Positions 34,071-43,554 of a stretch of 64,000 nucleotides of DNA are shown here, piece after piece. The notes below the pieces were generated by a model, which was not told the DNA's origin, did no database searches, and saw nothing but the letters and a program-made list of their open reading frames with translations. The position numbers and the translations under genes are program-made. The stretch spans positions 248,001 to 312,000 of the forward strand of contig CALWJD010000001.1 in NCBI GenBank assembly GCA_944380925.1, in the 5' to 3' direction. Origin of the DNA: UMGS1491 sp944380925 (GTDB lineage: Bacteria; Bacillota; Clostridia; Oscillospirales; Acutalibacteraceae). Each line of letters starts with the position of its first letter. Position 1 is the first letter of the stretch.

Positions 34071-37000
34071 ATGTCAGATAAATTTGGCTTAAAGATTGGA
34101 ATTGAGGGAGAAAAAGAGTTTAAGAATTCTATAAGGGACATCAATAATTCGTTTAAACTTCTTAAGAGTGAGATGAATTTGGTAGTTTCTGAATTTTCAA
34201 AACAAGAAAACTCAATGAGTTCTTTATCATCAAAAAGTGAGGTTTTGAGTAAGCAAATAGCACTTCAAAAAGAAAAAATAGAACTTTTGAAAGAGGCTCT
34301 TAAAAATTCTACAGAGTCGTTTGGAGAGAATGACAGAAGAACTCAGGCATGGGCTGAGAAGCTTAATAATGCTGAAGCAGACCTTAACAAAATGGAAAAC
34401 ACATTGACGGAGTATAAATCTAAAATAGATGAAACAAACACTCCGCTTGAAAAACTGACAAAAGAAATCTCCGAACAAGAAGATGAACTTAAATCTCTGC
34501 AAACTCAGTATAAAAATGTAGTTTTGGAGCAAGGCAAAAATTCGTCAGAAGCGAAAGAACTTGCAGGGCAAATAAAAGACTTAAACGGCGATATAAAAGA
34601 AAATAAAAACAAATTAAATGAAGCCGAACAAGCAACAGACGAACTCGGCGATGAAATGGACGATACGTCTAAAAAAACGAGTATATTCGGCGAAGTTTTA
34701 AAAGCAAATCTTGTTTCGGATCTGATAAAATCAGGGCTTTCAAGTATTGCAAACGGCATTAAAAATATCGCAAATGCAATAACAGACGTAATTTTAAAGC
34801 CCGGATTTGACAGAGCTATGAATATAGAACAAGCTCAGTTTAAATTAAAAGGGCTTGGCCATGATACGGAAACCGTTGACGCAATTATGAAAAACGCTTT
34901 GAATTCTGTAAGAGGTACGGCATATGGACTTGGCGACGCTGCGGCTGTTGCCGCTTCGGCAGTAGCTGCAAGCGTACAGCCCGGACAAGAACTCGAACGC
35001 ACTTTGAAATTAGTTGCTGACGCTTCGGCAATTGCGGGTTCGGATTTATCTGAAATGGGCGGAATTTTTAATAAAGTGGCAACTGCGGGCAAAATTTCAG
35101 CTCAGGAAATCAATCAATTAAATGAGCGAGGAATCCCTATAACTGAGCTTTTAGCGGAAACTATGGATGTGTCGACACAGGAAGTTCAAAAACTTGTTTC
35201 TGCGGGAAAAGTTGGTTTCCCCGAATTTGAGGCGACAATTGAAAAAGGTATGGGCGGCGCGGCACTTACTATGGGACAAACTTTTGAAGGAGCAAGCGCA
35301 AATGTTCAGGCTGCATTTTCGAGAATGGGTGCGGGAATTTTAACGCCTTTTACAAGTGCGTTGACCCCTGCGCTTGGTATTATCATAACTTTAATTGATG
35401 ATATTACAGCAGGAACAACCGAAAACATTGAAGAAAAGACAAGTAGGCTTGGTGAAATACTTAAAAATTCGGTATCAGCGCTTTTTTCAGGTCTTGAACC
35501 TATGCTTCAAAGTTTACTTGGTATTTTTAATCAAATTTTACCGGAGATTGCTAAAATACTTCCCGATGTCGCAAATATGGCAATAGATGTGATTGTAAGC
35601 CTTGTAAATGGAATTTCGGGAGCAATCCCGACTTTAATTCCTGCGGCTGTACAAATTATTTCATCGCTTGTTTCGGCAATAGTTGGAGCTTTGCCACAGT
35701 TAACGCAAGGGGCCGTCGAAATTTTAGCGGCGCTTGTTAGCGGAATCGGAACAGCCCTTCCGACCTTAATTCCTGCTATTGTGGACGCTGTAATTTTGAT
35801 TTCTACAACACTTCTTGATAATTTAGACCTTATCATAGAGGCAGGAATCGAACTTTTAATGGGACTTGTTAAGGCAATAGAACCAACAATGACCGTGCTC
35901 TTAGAAAAACTACCCGACATTATAACAAGTATTGTAAATTGTTTGGTCGAGAATATTCCTATCTTGCTTGAAGGCGCAATCGAGCTTTTTATTGCACTTG
36001 TAGAAGCAATCCCCGAAATTGTTGTGCAGCTTACACAGGCACTTCCACAAATTATCGAAGCAATAATAACAGGGCTTTCACGCCTCCCTGAACTTTTATG
36101 GGATATTTTGCTTGTTTGCATAGGTAAGTTTACAAATTGGGGTGAGCAAAGCGAAGAAGCCGGAAAAAATGGTATACAAAGCTTTATTGATTCTGTCATT
36201 AATTTAATTAAAGAATTGCCTTCTAAAATTTGGGACTTTCTTTCAATTTTTGGTCAGCAAATTGCTTCTTGGGTAGTAGGTATGCTCTCAAACATTTTAG
36301 AAATAGGTTCATCATTTATAGGAAACGCGATGAACTTTATAAAAGAACTCTTTGTAAATGGCTGGAACAGTATTGTTTCATTTTTTACCGAAACAATTCC
36401 GGCGTGGATTGAGAGCGTTTTAGAATGGTTTAATGAATTGCCGTATAGATTAGGTTTTTTAATAGGTCAGGCTATAGGCTATGTTATAAAATTTGGTATT
36501 GATTTATGGAACTTTGCAACAGTTACCGTCCCTGAGTTTATATCTCAGGTTATAACTTTTTTTGCGGAACTGCCGGAAAAAATGTGGAATTGGTTGGTAG
36601 AGGCTACCAACAAATTAAAACAATTTTTTGTAGATATGGTGATTTTAGGAATTACAAAAACCACCGAATTTATAACGAACGTTATTAACTTCATAAAAGA
36701 ATTGCCGGGCAAAATATGGGAGTGGCTACAAAATGCAATGAGAAAAATATCAGAGTTCTTTACAAATGCAGTAAACACGGCAAGAACAAAAGCAAGTGAA
36801 TTTTTAAATAACGTAATAAATGTTATAAGGAATCTGCCGGGCCAAATATCAAACTGGCTTTCAAATGCGATTCAAAAAATAATTTCTTGGGGAGCGGATA
36901 TGGTATCAAAAGGGCGTCAGGCTGCTTCAGATTTATTTAGTGCCATAGTTAATAAAGTCAAAGAGATACCGGGTCAAATGCTATCAATTGGAAGTAATAT

Positions 37001-37490
37001 TGTTTCGGGAATCTGGAACGGAATATCAAATTCTGTCGGCTGGATAAAACAAAAAGTAAGAGAACTCGCGCAAGGTATTTTGGACGGAATGAAATCGGCT
37101 CTTGGAATACACTCACCTTCAAAAGTATTTGAACTAGAAGTCGGAAAAAATATGGCTTTAGGTGTTGGAATTGGCTTTGCAGAGGCAATGAAAAATGTTA
37201 AAAAAGATATGGAGAAGGCTATCCCCACAGACTTTGGAAATGATCTAAATATGTCCATTGATTCTGCCGATTCTTTAGTTTCTACGAGTAGCGATAAAAT
37301 TAATTTAGATATAAAAAATAATGGAATATTCGGAAAACTTGATTCAATCTTATCGCTTCTTGAATATTACATTCCTACACTTCAAAACAGACAACTTTGT
37401 CTTGATACCGGAGTTTTGGTCGGAGAATTAACACCTCCCATAAACAGAGAGCTTGCAAAAATAGAAATGAGCAAGGAGCGTGGAAGATGA
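34071..37490 (+). CDS. Tail tape measure protein
   Basis: A 1139-residue protein that sets tail length. The first about 210 residues are coiled coil (LSKQIALQKEKIELLKEALK...). DRAMNIEQAQFKLKGLGHDTETVD and MGGIFNKVATAGKISAQEINQLNERGIPITELLA form the conserved TMP core (about 245-380). After that, a long hydrophobic and helical region contains repeats of the FITNVINFIKELPGKIWEWL type (about 700-1000). A SPSKVFELEVGKNMALGVGIGF block near 1035 follows, as in siphophage tape measures. Length and order are normal. The gene overlaps the Dit gene by four bases. Confidence 0.95.
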   Translation: MSDKFGLKIGIEGEKEFKNSIRDINNSFKLLKSEMNLVVSEFSKQENSMSSLSSKSEVLSKQIALQKEKIELLKEALKNSTESFGENDRRTQAWAEKLNNAEADLNKMENTLTEYKSKIDETNTPLEKLTKEISEQEDELKSLQTQYKNVVLEQGKNSSEAKELAGQIKDLNGDIKENKNKLNEAEQATDELGDEMDDTSKKTSIFGEVLKANLVSDLIKSGLSSIANGIKNIANAITDVILKPGFDRAMNIEQAQFKLKGLGHDTETVDAIMKNALNSVRGTAYGLGDAAAVAASAVAASVQPGQELERTLKLVADASAIAGSDLSEMGGIFNKVATAGKISAQEINQLNERGIPITELLAETMDVSTQEVQKLVSAGKVGFPEFEATIEKGMGGAALTMGQTFEGASANVQAAFSRMGAGILTPFTSALTPALGIIITLIDDITAGTTENIEEKTSRLGEILKNSVSALFSGLEPMLQSLLGIFNQILPEIAKILPDVANMAIDVIVSLVNGISGAIPTLIPAAVQIISSLVSAIVGALPQLTQGAVEILAALVSGIGTALPTLIPAIVDAVILISTTLLDNLDLIIEAGIELLMGLVKAIEPTMTVLLEKLPDIITSIVNCLVENIPILLEGAIELFIALVEAIPEIVVQLTQALPQIIEAIITGLSRLPELLWDILLVCIGKFTNWGEQSEEAGKNGIQSFIDSVINLIKELPSKIWDFLSIFGQQIASWVVGMLSNILEIGSSFIGNAMNFIKELFVNGWNSIVSFFTETIPAWIESVLEWFNELPYRLGFLIGQAIGYVIKFGIDLWNFATVTVPEFISQVITFFAELPEKMWNWLVEATNKLKQFFVDMVILGITKTTEFITNVINFIKELPGKIWEWLQNAMRKISEFFTNAVNTARTKASEFLNNVINVIRNLPGQISNWLSNAIQKIISWGADMVSKGRQAASDLFSAIVNKVKEIPGQMLSIGSNIVSGIWNGISNSVGWIKQKVRELAQGILDGMKSALGIHSPSKVFELEVGKNMALGVGIGFAEAMKNVKKDMEKAIPTDFGNDLNMSIDSADSLVSTSSDKINLDIKNNGIFGKLDSILSLLEYYIPTLQNRQLCLDTGVLVGELTPPINRELAKIEMSKERGR

Positions 37491-38122
37491 TTAATTTTAA
37501 CGGAGTTACTTTTACTTCTTGGAATACAAATGTTTCAAAGCATAGCTATACAGATTTCGGAGTAATTTTGACAGAGCAAAATATTGATCTCCCCTCGCCT
37601 AAAACTTACAGCGTGAGCATTGAGGGAATGGACGGAAGCCTTGATTTATCGGAATGTTTCGGTGAAATGAAATACGAAAACAGAACGCTAAAATTTACTT
37701 TTGAGAGCATTGAAAAAATAACCGATTGGCAAGCTAAAATGATAAATATTTCCTCGTTTTTACACGGTCAAAAAATGAAGATTAAAACATGGTCCGAACC
37801 CGATTTTTATTATGTCGGTAGATGTCAAATTGATGAATATAATTCGAGCCAAAGGCTTGGCAAAATTGTTGTTTCTTGCGATTGTGAGCCTTTTAAGTAT
37901 AAGAAAAATATAACTGTTTTCAATTTAACCGAAGGCACAAACACGGTGCAAAATTCAAGAATGACGGTATATGCAGACTTAATAAACGAAGCGGAAGTTA
38001 CGATAAATACAAAGGTTTATAGCAAAGGCACACACCTGAGAGCGATAAAGCTTACAAGTGGTGCAAACATCTTAAATTCAAGCGGTAATGCTACCCTTAA
38101 TTTTCAGGAGGGGGAGATATAA
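37487..38122 (+). CDS. Distal tail protein (Dit-like)
   Basis: A 211-residue protein with FTSWNTNVSKHSYTDFGVILTEQNIDLPSPKTYSVSIEGMDGSLDLSECFGEM, then DWQAKMINISSFLHGQKMKI and FYYVGRCQIDEYNSSQRLGKIVVSCDCEPFKY. These are the classic features of the Dit ring protein that joins tube and baseplate. ATG overlaps the tape-measure stop. It is followed by a short fragment of the repeat family around 38121-38152. Confidence 0.93.
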   Translation: MINFNGVTFTSWNTNVSKHSYTDFGVILTEQNIDLPSPKTYSVSIEGMDGSLDLSECFGEMKYENRTLKFTFESIEKITDWQAKMINISSFLHGQKMKIKTWSEPDFYYVGRCQIDEYNSSQRLGKIVVSCDCEPFKYKKNITVFNLTEGTNTVQNSRMTVYADLINEAEVTINTKVYSKGTHLRAIKLTSGANILNSSGNATLNFQEGEI

Positions 38123-38168
38123 TGTACAGGGTACAATGTACAATTTACAATGAATGGAGGTAACCGCT

Positions 38169-39887
38169 ATGCAGTATAGGATATTTTGTGACGATTATAT
38201 TTTATACGATTCGCAGTTAAATGAATTTCAAGTTGGAAGCCCAATTTTAAAGCAAGAATTAAACACCGCAAACGAGCTGACTTTTACTATTTATCCAAAT
38301 CACCCATATTTTAATAACATATCAAAACTGAGCTCAATAATTAAGGTTTATCGAGATAGCAATTTAATTTTTAAAGGGCGAGTGATTAATTCGGAGCTTG
38401 GATTTCATAATGAGAAGAAGATAACTTGCGAGGGGGTCCTCGCTTTTTTGCTTGACAGCGTAATTCGGCCTTTTGATTTTCCAAATGATGACCAATTTTC
38501 AGATTTAGACTATGAGCATGACAATGTTATAGAATACTTTTTAAATTGGATTTTGACTTGTCATAACTCGCAAGCTAAAGATTTTCAAAAAATACAGCTT
38601 GGAAATGTAACTGTTACCGACTCGAACAATTACCTCACACGTTCAAGCATTGAATATTTAAGCTCATGGGAGGTTATAACCTCAAGGCTCATTAAAAGTT
38701 ATGGTGGTTATTTAGTTATTCGTGAAGAAAACGGAATAAACTATCTTGATTATCTTGAAGATTTTACATCTGACGGCACTAAAAGCGGAAACAAACTTGT
38801 TTGTACGCAAAAAATAGAATTTGGAGCAAATCTCATGGATTTAACGGAAGAAATCAGCGGAGCAGACATAAAAACAGGAATTATTCCGCTCGGAGCAAGG
38901 CTTGAAGATTCTGACGGAAACCAAACAGATGAATATTTGACAATCGAAAGTCTGCCTGACGGGATTTTATCGGAAGGAATTATAAAAACAGGCGACCACA
39001 TTTTAAACACTACACTTGCTGAAACTTATGGAACTATTTATGAAGTAGTTAAATGGGAAGATGTAAAAATCGCAGAAAATCTGCAAGCTAAAGCTCTTTC
39101 ATACCTTGCCGACAGTATAAAATTCAAAAGTGAAATTTCCATAAAGGCAATAGATTTAAAGCTTACAAACGACCAAATTGGAGCTTTTAAAATTGGAGAA
39201 TATATAAGGTGTTTGAGTAGTCCTCACGGGCTTGATGATTTATACCTTTTACAAAAAATATCAATTGATATGAAAAATCCGCAAGCTACAACGATTGAGC
39301 TTAATAAATCTTCGCTTTCGTTTACGGATAAGGTTTTAGAAAATAAAAAGAATACTGACAATATCATAACCCGTGTTGACAGAGTTGAACGTGGATATAT
39401 AAACGGTGGCAGTATTACGGATATAGCGAACGAAACAATCGAAAACAGTTCTGCATTCGAGCAAAACGCTTCGGCGATAATGTCACAAGTGTCTGAGCTC
39501 TACACCAAAATTACAGACTTTGAAACATACAAAAGTAATATCACAACTCAGTTTATGCAGACAAACGAAGATTTTACTTATCAGTTTAGTAATTTAACAG
39601 AGCTTATCAATAATTTAGATGCGGATTCAGCGGAGCAATTTAATAATATTATCAGGTACATTCGGTTTGTGGACGGCGACATCATTTTGGGCGAGGTAAA
39701 TAACAATTTAATGCTTAAAATAAGCAACGATAAAATCTCATTCCTTCAAAATGGTATAGAAGTCGCATATATGACAGACAACAAACTTTATATTACCGAC
39801 GGAGAATTTCTAAATTCACTCCAGCTCGGTAATTTTGCTTTTTACCCAAGAACAAGCGGGAATTTGTCATTCAAAAAAATAAAGTAA
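38169..39887 (+). CDS. Tail-associated protein (Tal / minor structural protein)
   Basis: A 572-residue baseplate hub protein. ATG 38169 is chosen because GGAGGTAA lies six bases upstream; the ATG at 38154 contains that site. It starts YRIFCDDYILYDSQLNEFQVGSP, then FKGRVINSELGFHNEKKITCEGVLAFLLDSV, both typical of the prophage tail endopeptidase-like family. The C-terminal part is helical with VDGDIILGEVNNNLMLKI, the usual end. No separate peptidase motif is visible. Confidence 0.9.
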   Translation: MQYRIFCDDYILYDSQLNEFQVGSPILKQELNTANELTFTIYPNHPYFNNISKLSSIIKVYRDSNLIFKGRVINSELGFHNEKKITCEGVLAFLLDSVIRPFDFPNDDQFSDLDYEHDNVIEYFLNWILTCHNSQAKDFQKIQLGNVTVTDSNNYLTRSSIEYLSSWEVITSRLIKSYGGYLVIREENGINYLDYLEDFTSDGTKSGNKLVCTQKIEFGANLMDLTEEISGADIKTGIIPLGARLEDSDGNQTDEYLTIESLPDGILSEGIIKTGDHILNTTLAETYGTIYEVVKWEDVKIAENLQAKALSYLADSIKFKSEISIKAIDLKLTNDQIGAFKIGEYIRCLSSPHGLDDLYLLQKISIDMKNPQATTIELNKSSLSFTDKVLENKKNTDNIITRVDRVERGYINGGSITDIANETIENSSAFEQNASAIMSQVSELYTKITDFETYKSNITTQFMQTNEDFTYQFSNLTELINNLDADSAEQFNNIIRYIRFVDGDIILGEVNNNLMLKISNDKISFLQNGIEVAYMTDNKLYITDGEFLNSLQLGNFAFYPRTSGNLSFKKIK

Positions 39888-39900
39888 AGGCGGTGATAAT

Positions 39901-41766
39901 TTGGGGACATCAAGCACTTTTTCAACAAGCAATACACACGTTAAATATAACATCACAGTAAATCAGAATTCTCAAAATGTTTCAAATAACTGTTCAAATG
40001 TTAGTGTTTATGTAAGGTTTTGGCGCGACAATAGCGGCTACACAACTTATGGCTCAGGAACCTGCTATTGTAAAATCAACGGTACGACCTACTCAGCGAC
40101 AGTTTCTCCGAGCCAAAAAATAACCGATTCGGGAATAAACCTTTTTGGTAAAACTCTTGATATTTATCATAATAATGACGGCACTAAAACGCTGACTTGC
40201 TCGGCTTGGATAAGCATGGACACCCCTTTGTCATCAAGCGAGCAATCATATTCACAAACACTTTCTACAATACCAAGAGCCAGCAAGCCAACACTCAGTT
40301 CAAGCTCTGTTACTATGGGAAATTCCGTAACAATAAGCACGAACCGAGCATCAAGCAGCTTTACACATTCGCTTTATTATCAAATTGGCTCAGGCGGTTG
40401 GAATACTATTGGAACAGGAATCGGAACAAGTAAAAGCTGGACAGTTCCGCTGAGCCTTGCTAATAGTACCCCAAATTCTACGAGCCTGAGCGTAAAACTT
40501 TGGCTTGAAACGTATAATGGAAGCACATATATCGGCGCAAATAGTGTGAGTTTAACTGCGAATGTACCTTCAAGCGTAGTCCCGACAATTAACTCGGTTA
40601 ATTTATCCGAAGCAGTTTCAGGGATTTATGCTCAATTTGGGGCTTACGTTCAGGGAAAGTCTAAAATTTCGGGAAGTATTTCGGCAAGCGGCAGTTATTC
40701 AAGCACAATCAGCTCATATTCTGTAAGTATCAATGGGGCTTCTTACACATCAAACAGTTTTACAACGGGATTCTTAACTACAAGCGGCAGCAATACTTGC
40801 TCCGTAACCATTAAAGACAGCAGAGGACGGACAAAGTCCCAAAGCGTAACTTTTAATGTGGTAGCTTACGCAAATCCTGCAATTAACTCTTTTTCGGTTT
40901 CAAGATGTGACCAAGACGGAACGCCGAACGACGAAGGAGATTGTGCCAAATGCGTGGTTTCAGCTTCTATTTCAAGCGTTAATAACGGCAATACAAAATC
41001 TTTTCAGATTAAATACAAAAAGGTATCTGATACAGAGTGGAATGTTGTCGACTTGGATAATACCAATTATACGATAAATACCACGCAAATAATTCAAAAT
41101 ATTGACACAGAATCAGAGTACAATTTCAAAACCTCCGCTACTGATTTTTTTAGTTTTGCGGAGTATTCTCACAATTTATCCACAGCTTACACGCTTGTGG
41201 ACTATAACCAGAGCGGAAAGGGTATGGCAATCGGTAAGGTTTCGACTCAAAACGCTTTTGAAATTAATATGGACACTAAAATTACGGGGAATTTTACGAT
41301 AAACAACAAGACTATTTTTGATTTGATTTACCCCGTAGGCGCAATTTATATGTCTGTGAGTAGTACAAATCCAGGAAGTTTGTTTGGCGGAACTTGGACC
41401 GCTTGGGGTCAAGGGCGAGTCCCGGTTGGAGTGAACACAAGCGGGACTTTTAACAGCGTAGAAAAAACCGGAGGCTCCGAAACGCATAAATTAACAGTTG
41501 CGCAAATGCCGAGTCATACGCATACACAAAATTCACATAGGCACAATTACGGAAGACCTGCTTTGTTTGGCGGAGAAAACGACGATGACGGAAGCATATT
41601 CACTCCACGTTATAGCGGCAGAACGTCTTCACAATACAAAGGAAATTCAAACGGTTGGACGGAAATGTCATATACAACAGCAACAAACCAAAACACCGGA
41701 GGCGGCGAAGCGCATAACAATTTGCAGCCGTATATCACTTGTTATATGTGGAAACGAACAGCTTGA
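39901..41766 (+). CDS. Receptor-binding/baseplate protein: DUF859 plus tail-collar-like tip
   Basis: A 621-residue protein. Residues 1-450 are Ser/Thr/Asn-rich beta repeats matching DUF859-type phage minor structural proteins. The last about 150 residues (DLIYPVGAIYMSVSSTNPGSLFGGTWTAWGQGRVPVGV, GGSETHKLTVAQMPSHTHTQNSHRH, HNNLQPYITCYMWKR) are the collar/knob domain at the tip of tail fibres. TTG 39901 is used as start behind GGCGGTGA. The base composition is higher in GC than neighbours and rich in Ser, as often in host-range proteins. Confidence 0.88.
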   Translation: MGTSSTFSTSNTHVKYNITVNQNSQNVSNNCSNVSVYVRFWRDNSGYTTYGSGTCYCKINGTTYSATVSPSQKITDSGINLFGKTLDIYHNNDGTKTLTCSAWISMDTPLSSSEQSYSQTLSTIPRASKPTLSSSSVTMGNSVTISTNRASSSFTHSLYYQIGSGGWNTIGTGIGTSKSWTVPLSLANSTPNSTSLSVKLWLETYNGSTYIGANSVSLTANVPSSVVPTINSVNLSEAVSGIYAQFGAYVQGKSKISGSISASGSYSSTISSYSVSINGASYTSNSFTTGFLTTSGSNTCSVTIKDSRGRTKSQSVTFNVVAYANPAINSFSVSRCDQDGTPNDEGDCAKCVVSASISSVNNGNTKSFQIKYKKVSDTEWNVVDLDNTNYTINTTQIIQNIDTESEYNFKTSATDFFSFAEYSHNLSTAYTLVDYNQSGKGMAIGKVSTQNAFEINMDTKITGNFTINNKTIFDLIYPVGAIYMSVSSTNPGSLFGGTWTAWGQGRVPVGVNTSGTFNSVEKTGGSETHKLTVAQMPSHTHTQNSHRHNYGRPALFGGENDDDGSIFTPRYSGRTSSQYKGNSNGWTEMSYTTATNQNTGGGEAHNNLQPYITCYMWKRTA

Positions 41767-41827
41767 TATTTGCTTAAAAAACAGCAACAAAAATAACTTT
41801 TAGAATTAATACTAGGAGGGAAAAATT

Positions 41828-42628
41828 ATGGAATTTAAAGGAATAGATGTTTCAAAATGGAACGGAAATATTAATTGGGACAAAGTAAAGAGTGCGGGCA
41901 TAAATTTTGCCATAGTTCGTGAGGGCTACGGGAAAAGGGACCCACGCCAAGTTGATAAAAAATTTAAAGATAATATAAATGGCGCTAAAAGCGTAGGCAT
42001 TCATACAAGTGTTTACCATTACAGCTATGCCGATTCGGTGGAGGATGCGATTAATGAAGCAAGGTTTTGCTTAGAAAATATTGAGGGATTTAAGCTTGAA
42101 TATCCTGTAATCATAGACGTAGAGGACAAAGAACAGTTAAAGCTTAATAATAGACAGCGTACGGATATAGTAAAAGCATTTTGTAGTGAGATAGAAAAGC
42201 ACGGCTACTATGCTATGTTTTACTGCAACTTGAACTGGCTTAACAATTATCTTTATAAAGACGAGCTTTTACCAAAATATGATTTATGGCTTGCACAGTG
42301 GAACATAGATAAACCATCTTGTACATGCGGGATATGGCAATATTCGAGTACGGGGAAAATTGACGGTATAGATGGAAATGTTGATCTTGATGTTTCTTAC
42401 AAAAACTATCCCGAAATTATGAAAACCAAAGGCTTAAATGGATTTAGTAAATCAAATAATTTAGAAAATAAAAACTATTTTAACTATACAGTTAAAAAAG
42501 GCGATACTCTGTGGGCTATTGCTCAGAGGTATCTTGGTAGTGGGTATAAATACAAGGAAATCAAGGATTTAAATGCACTGAACTCTGATATGATTTATCC
42601 CGGACAAACACTAAAAATACCAAAGTAA
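41828..42628 (+). CDS. Endolysin: GH25 lysozyme with LysM domain
   Basis: The 266-residue muramidase breaks the cell wall at lysis. FKGIDVSKWNGNINWDKVKSAGINFAIVREGYG (Asp 6 area) and EYPVIIDVED (near 95) contain the acidic residues of GH25. LWLAQWN and GIWQYSSTGKIDGI...D.D follow the fold. Residues 217-266 (FNYTVKKGDTLWAIAQRYL...IYPGQTLKIPK) are one LysM peptidoglycan-binding repeat. AGGAGG precedes ATG 41828. A holin gene follows directly. Confidence 0.95.
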   Translation: MEFKGIDVSKWNGNINWDKVKSAGINFAIVREGYGKRDPRQVDKKFKDNINGAKSVGIHTSVYHYSYADSVEDAINEARFCLENIEGFKLEYPVIIDVEDKEQLKLNNRQRTDIVKAFCSEIEKHGYYAMFYCNLNWLNNYLYKDELLPKYDLWLAQWNIDKPSCTCGIWQYSSTGKIDGIDGNVDLDVSYKNYPEIMKTKGLNGFSKSNNLENKNYFNYTVKKGDTLWAIAQRYLGSGYKYKEIKDLNALNSDMIYPGQTLKIPK

Positions 42629-42641
42629 AGGGGATTTATTT

Positions 42642-42920
42642 ATGAATAAAGAAGTTTCAAAAATGTTGATGGTGTGCATAGTTTTAGAAGGAATTATCAC
42701 TTATATAAATAGCTTTTTCGTTGTAGGTGAGCCACATTATCAAATGGTACTGAGTATTATTTTTGGTATCTTGATAGCCGTGGCATATAAAATAGACTTA
42801 CTAAAACTCGTGAATATCGAAAGTAACATACCTTACATAGGCTCTGTTTTGACAGGTATACTCTTTTCCAGAGGGTCAAATTATGTTCACGATATTTTGA
42901 AAACGCTTAATATAATTTAG
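42642..42920 (+). CDS. Holin-like membrane protein
   Basis: A 92-residue protein with hydrophobic helices at about 8-26, 33-50 and 66-80, and short charged ends. No family name is certain. Size, topology and position directly after the endolysin support a holin that opens the membrane for the lysozyme. GGGGATT lies before ATG 42642. Confidence 0.75.
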   Translation: MNKEVSKMLMVCIVLEGIITYINSFFVVGEPHYQMVLSIIFGILIAVAYKIDLLKLVNIESNIPYIGSVLTGILFSRGSNYVHDILKTLNII

Positions 42921-42935
42921 AAGGTGTGGTAGGTA

Positions 42936-43328
42936 TTGAACGAAATTCAAAAACATAAACTAGTAAGGTTAAAAAAACAAGGCAGAAGTTATAGGGAAAT
43001 AGCTTCTGCCCTTTCTATTTCAGAAAGCACGATAAAATCATTTTTCAGACGGCAAAAATTAAAATCGAAAGAAGTTTATACAGTATGTAAAAATTGTGGG
43101 GCCGAATTAGAAAAAAGATGTGGTAGTAAAAAATTTTGCTCAGATTTATGTAGGTACAAATGGTGGAGAAAAAATACAGAGGGTAATAGAGAATACTTAA
43201 AAATTAATGTTTGTAAGAATTGTAGTAAAAAGTTTAAAAGCTATGATAACAAAGAAAGAAAATACTGTAGTCATGAGTGCTACATCAATGATAGATTTAA
43301 AAAGCAAGAAAGGGAAATTCGTCTATGA
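42936..43328 (+). CDS. HTH protein with zinc-finger pairs
   Basis: A 130-residue protein. Residues 1-45 are a resolvase-type or sigma-like helix-turn-helix (LVRLKKQGRSYREIASALSISESTIKSFFRRQ). Two similar zinc modules follow: CKNCGAELEKRCGSKKFCSDLCRYKWW and CKNCSKKFKSYDNKERKYCSHECYINDRF, each with CxxC...CSxxC. It starts at TTG 42936 behind AAGGTG/TAGG. It overlaps the next small gene by four bases. Such proteins frequently precede the recombinases of Clostridial elements; regulation of recombination is inferred. Confidence 0.75.
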   Translation: MNEIQKHKLVRLKKQGRSYREIASALSISESTIKSFFRRQKLKSKEVYTVCKNCGAELEKRCGSKKFCSDLCRYKWWRKNTEGNREYLKINVCKNCSKKFKSYDNKERKYCSHECYINDRFKKQEREIRL

Positions 43329-43486
43329 CAAGTGAACAATTTGAATCAGAAAAAGAGTACCAGTCTCGAATAAGCATAGTGAAAACTATGCTAAAAATGG
43401 GGCTGATAACAAAAAGTGAGTACGATAAAATTGATACCAAATTCTTAAAGAAATACTCTCCCATATTCGGCAGTTTATATCGATAA
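43325..43486 (+). CDS. SHOCT-like small protein (53 residues)
   Basis: A short gene, ATG 43325 to TAA 43484-43486, whose start overlaps the previous stop (ATGA). The sequence MTSEQFESEKEYQSRISIV then TMLKMGLITKSEYDKIDTKF has the SHOCT pattern (ML..GLIT..EY..). Conserved small SHOCT-type proteins are often found immediately upstream of serine recombinases in Firmicute elements. Function unknown. Confidence 0.7.
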   Translation: MTSEQFESEKEYQSRISIVKTMLKMGLITKSEYDKIDTKFLKKYSPIFGSLYR

Positions 43487-43492
43487 AATGGC

Positions 43493-43521
43493 TTGATACT
43501 AGGCTTTACAAGAGGTAATAT
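43493..43521 (+). promoter_or_regulatory. Promoter cassette copy 5, upstream of recombinases
   Basis: TTGATA (43493-43498), a 17-base spacer ending ACAAGAGG, and TAATAT (43516-43521), about 35 bases before the first recombinase gene. This is the closest copy to the sigma-A consensus. Confidence 0.7.
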
Positions 43522-43554
43522 GTAACTGCAAAAACAATTTAAAGGAGAGTCAAA

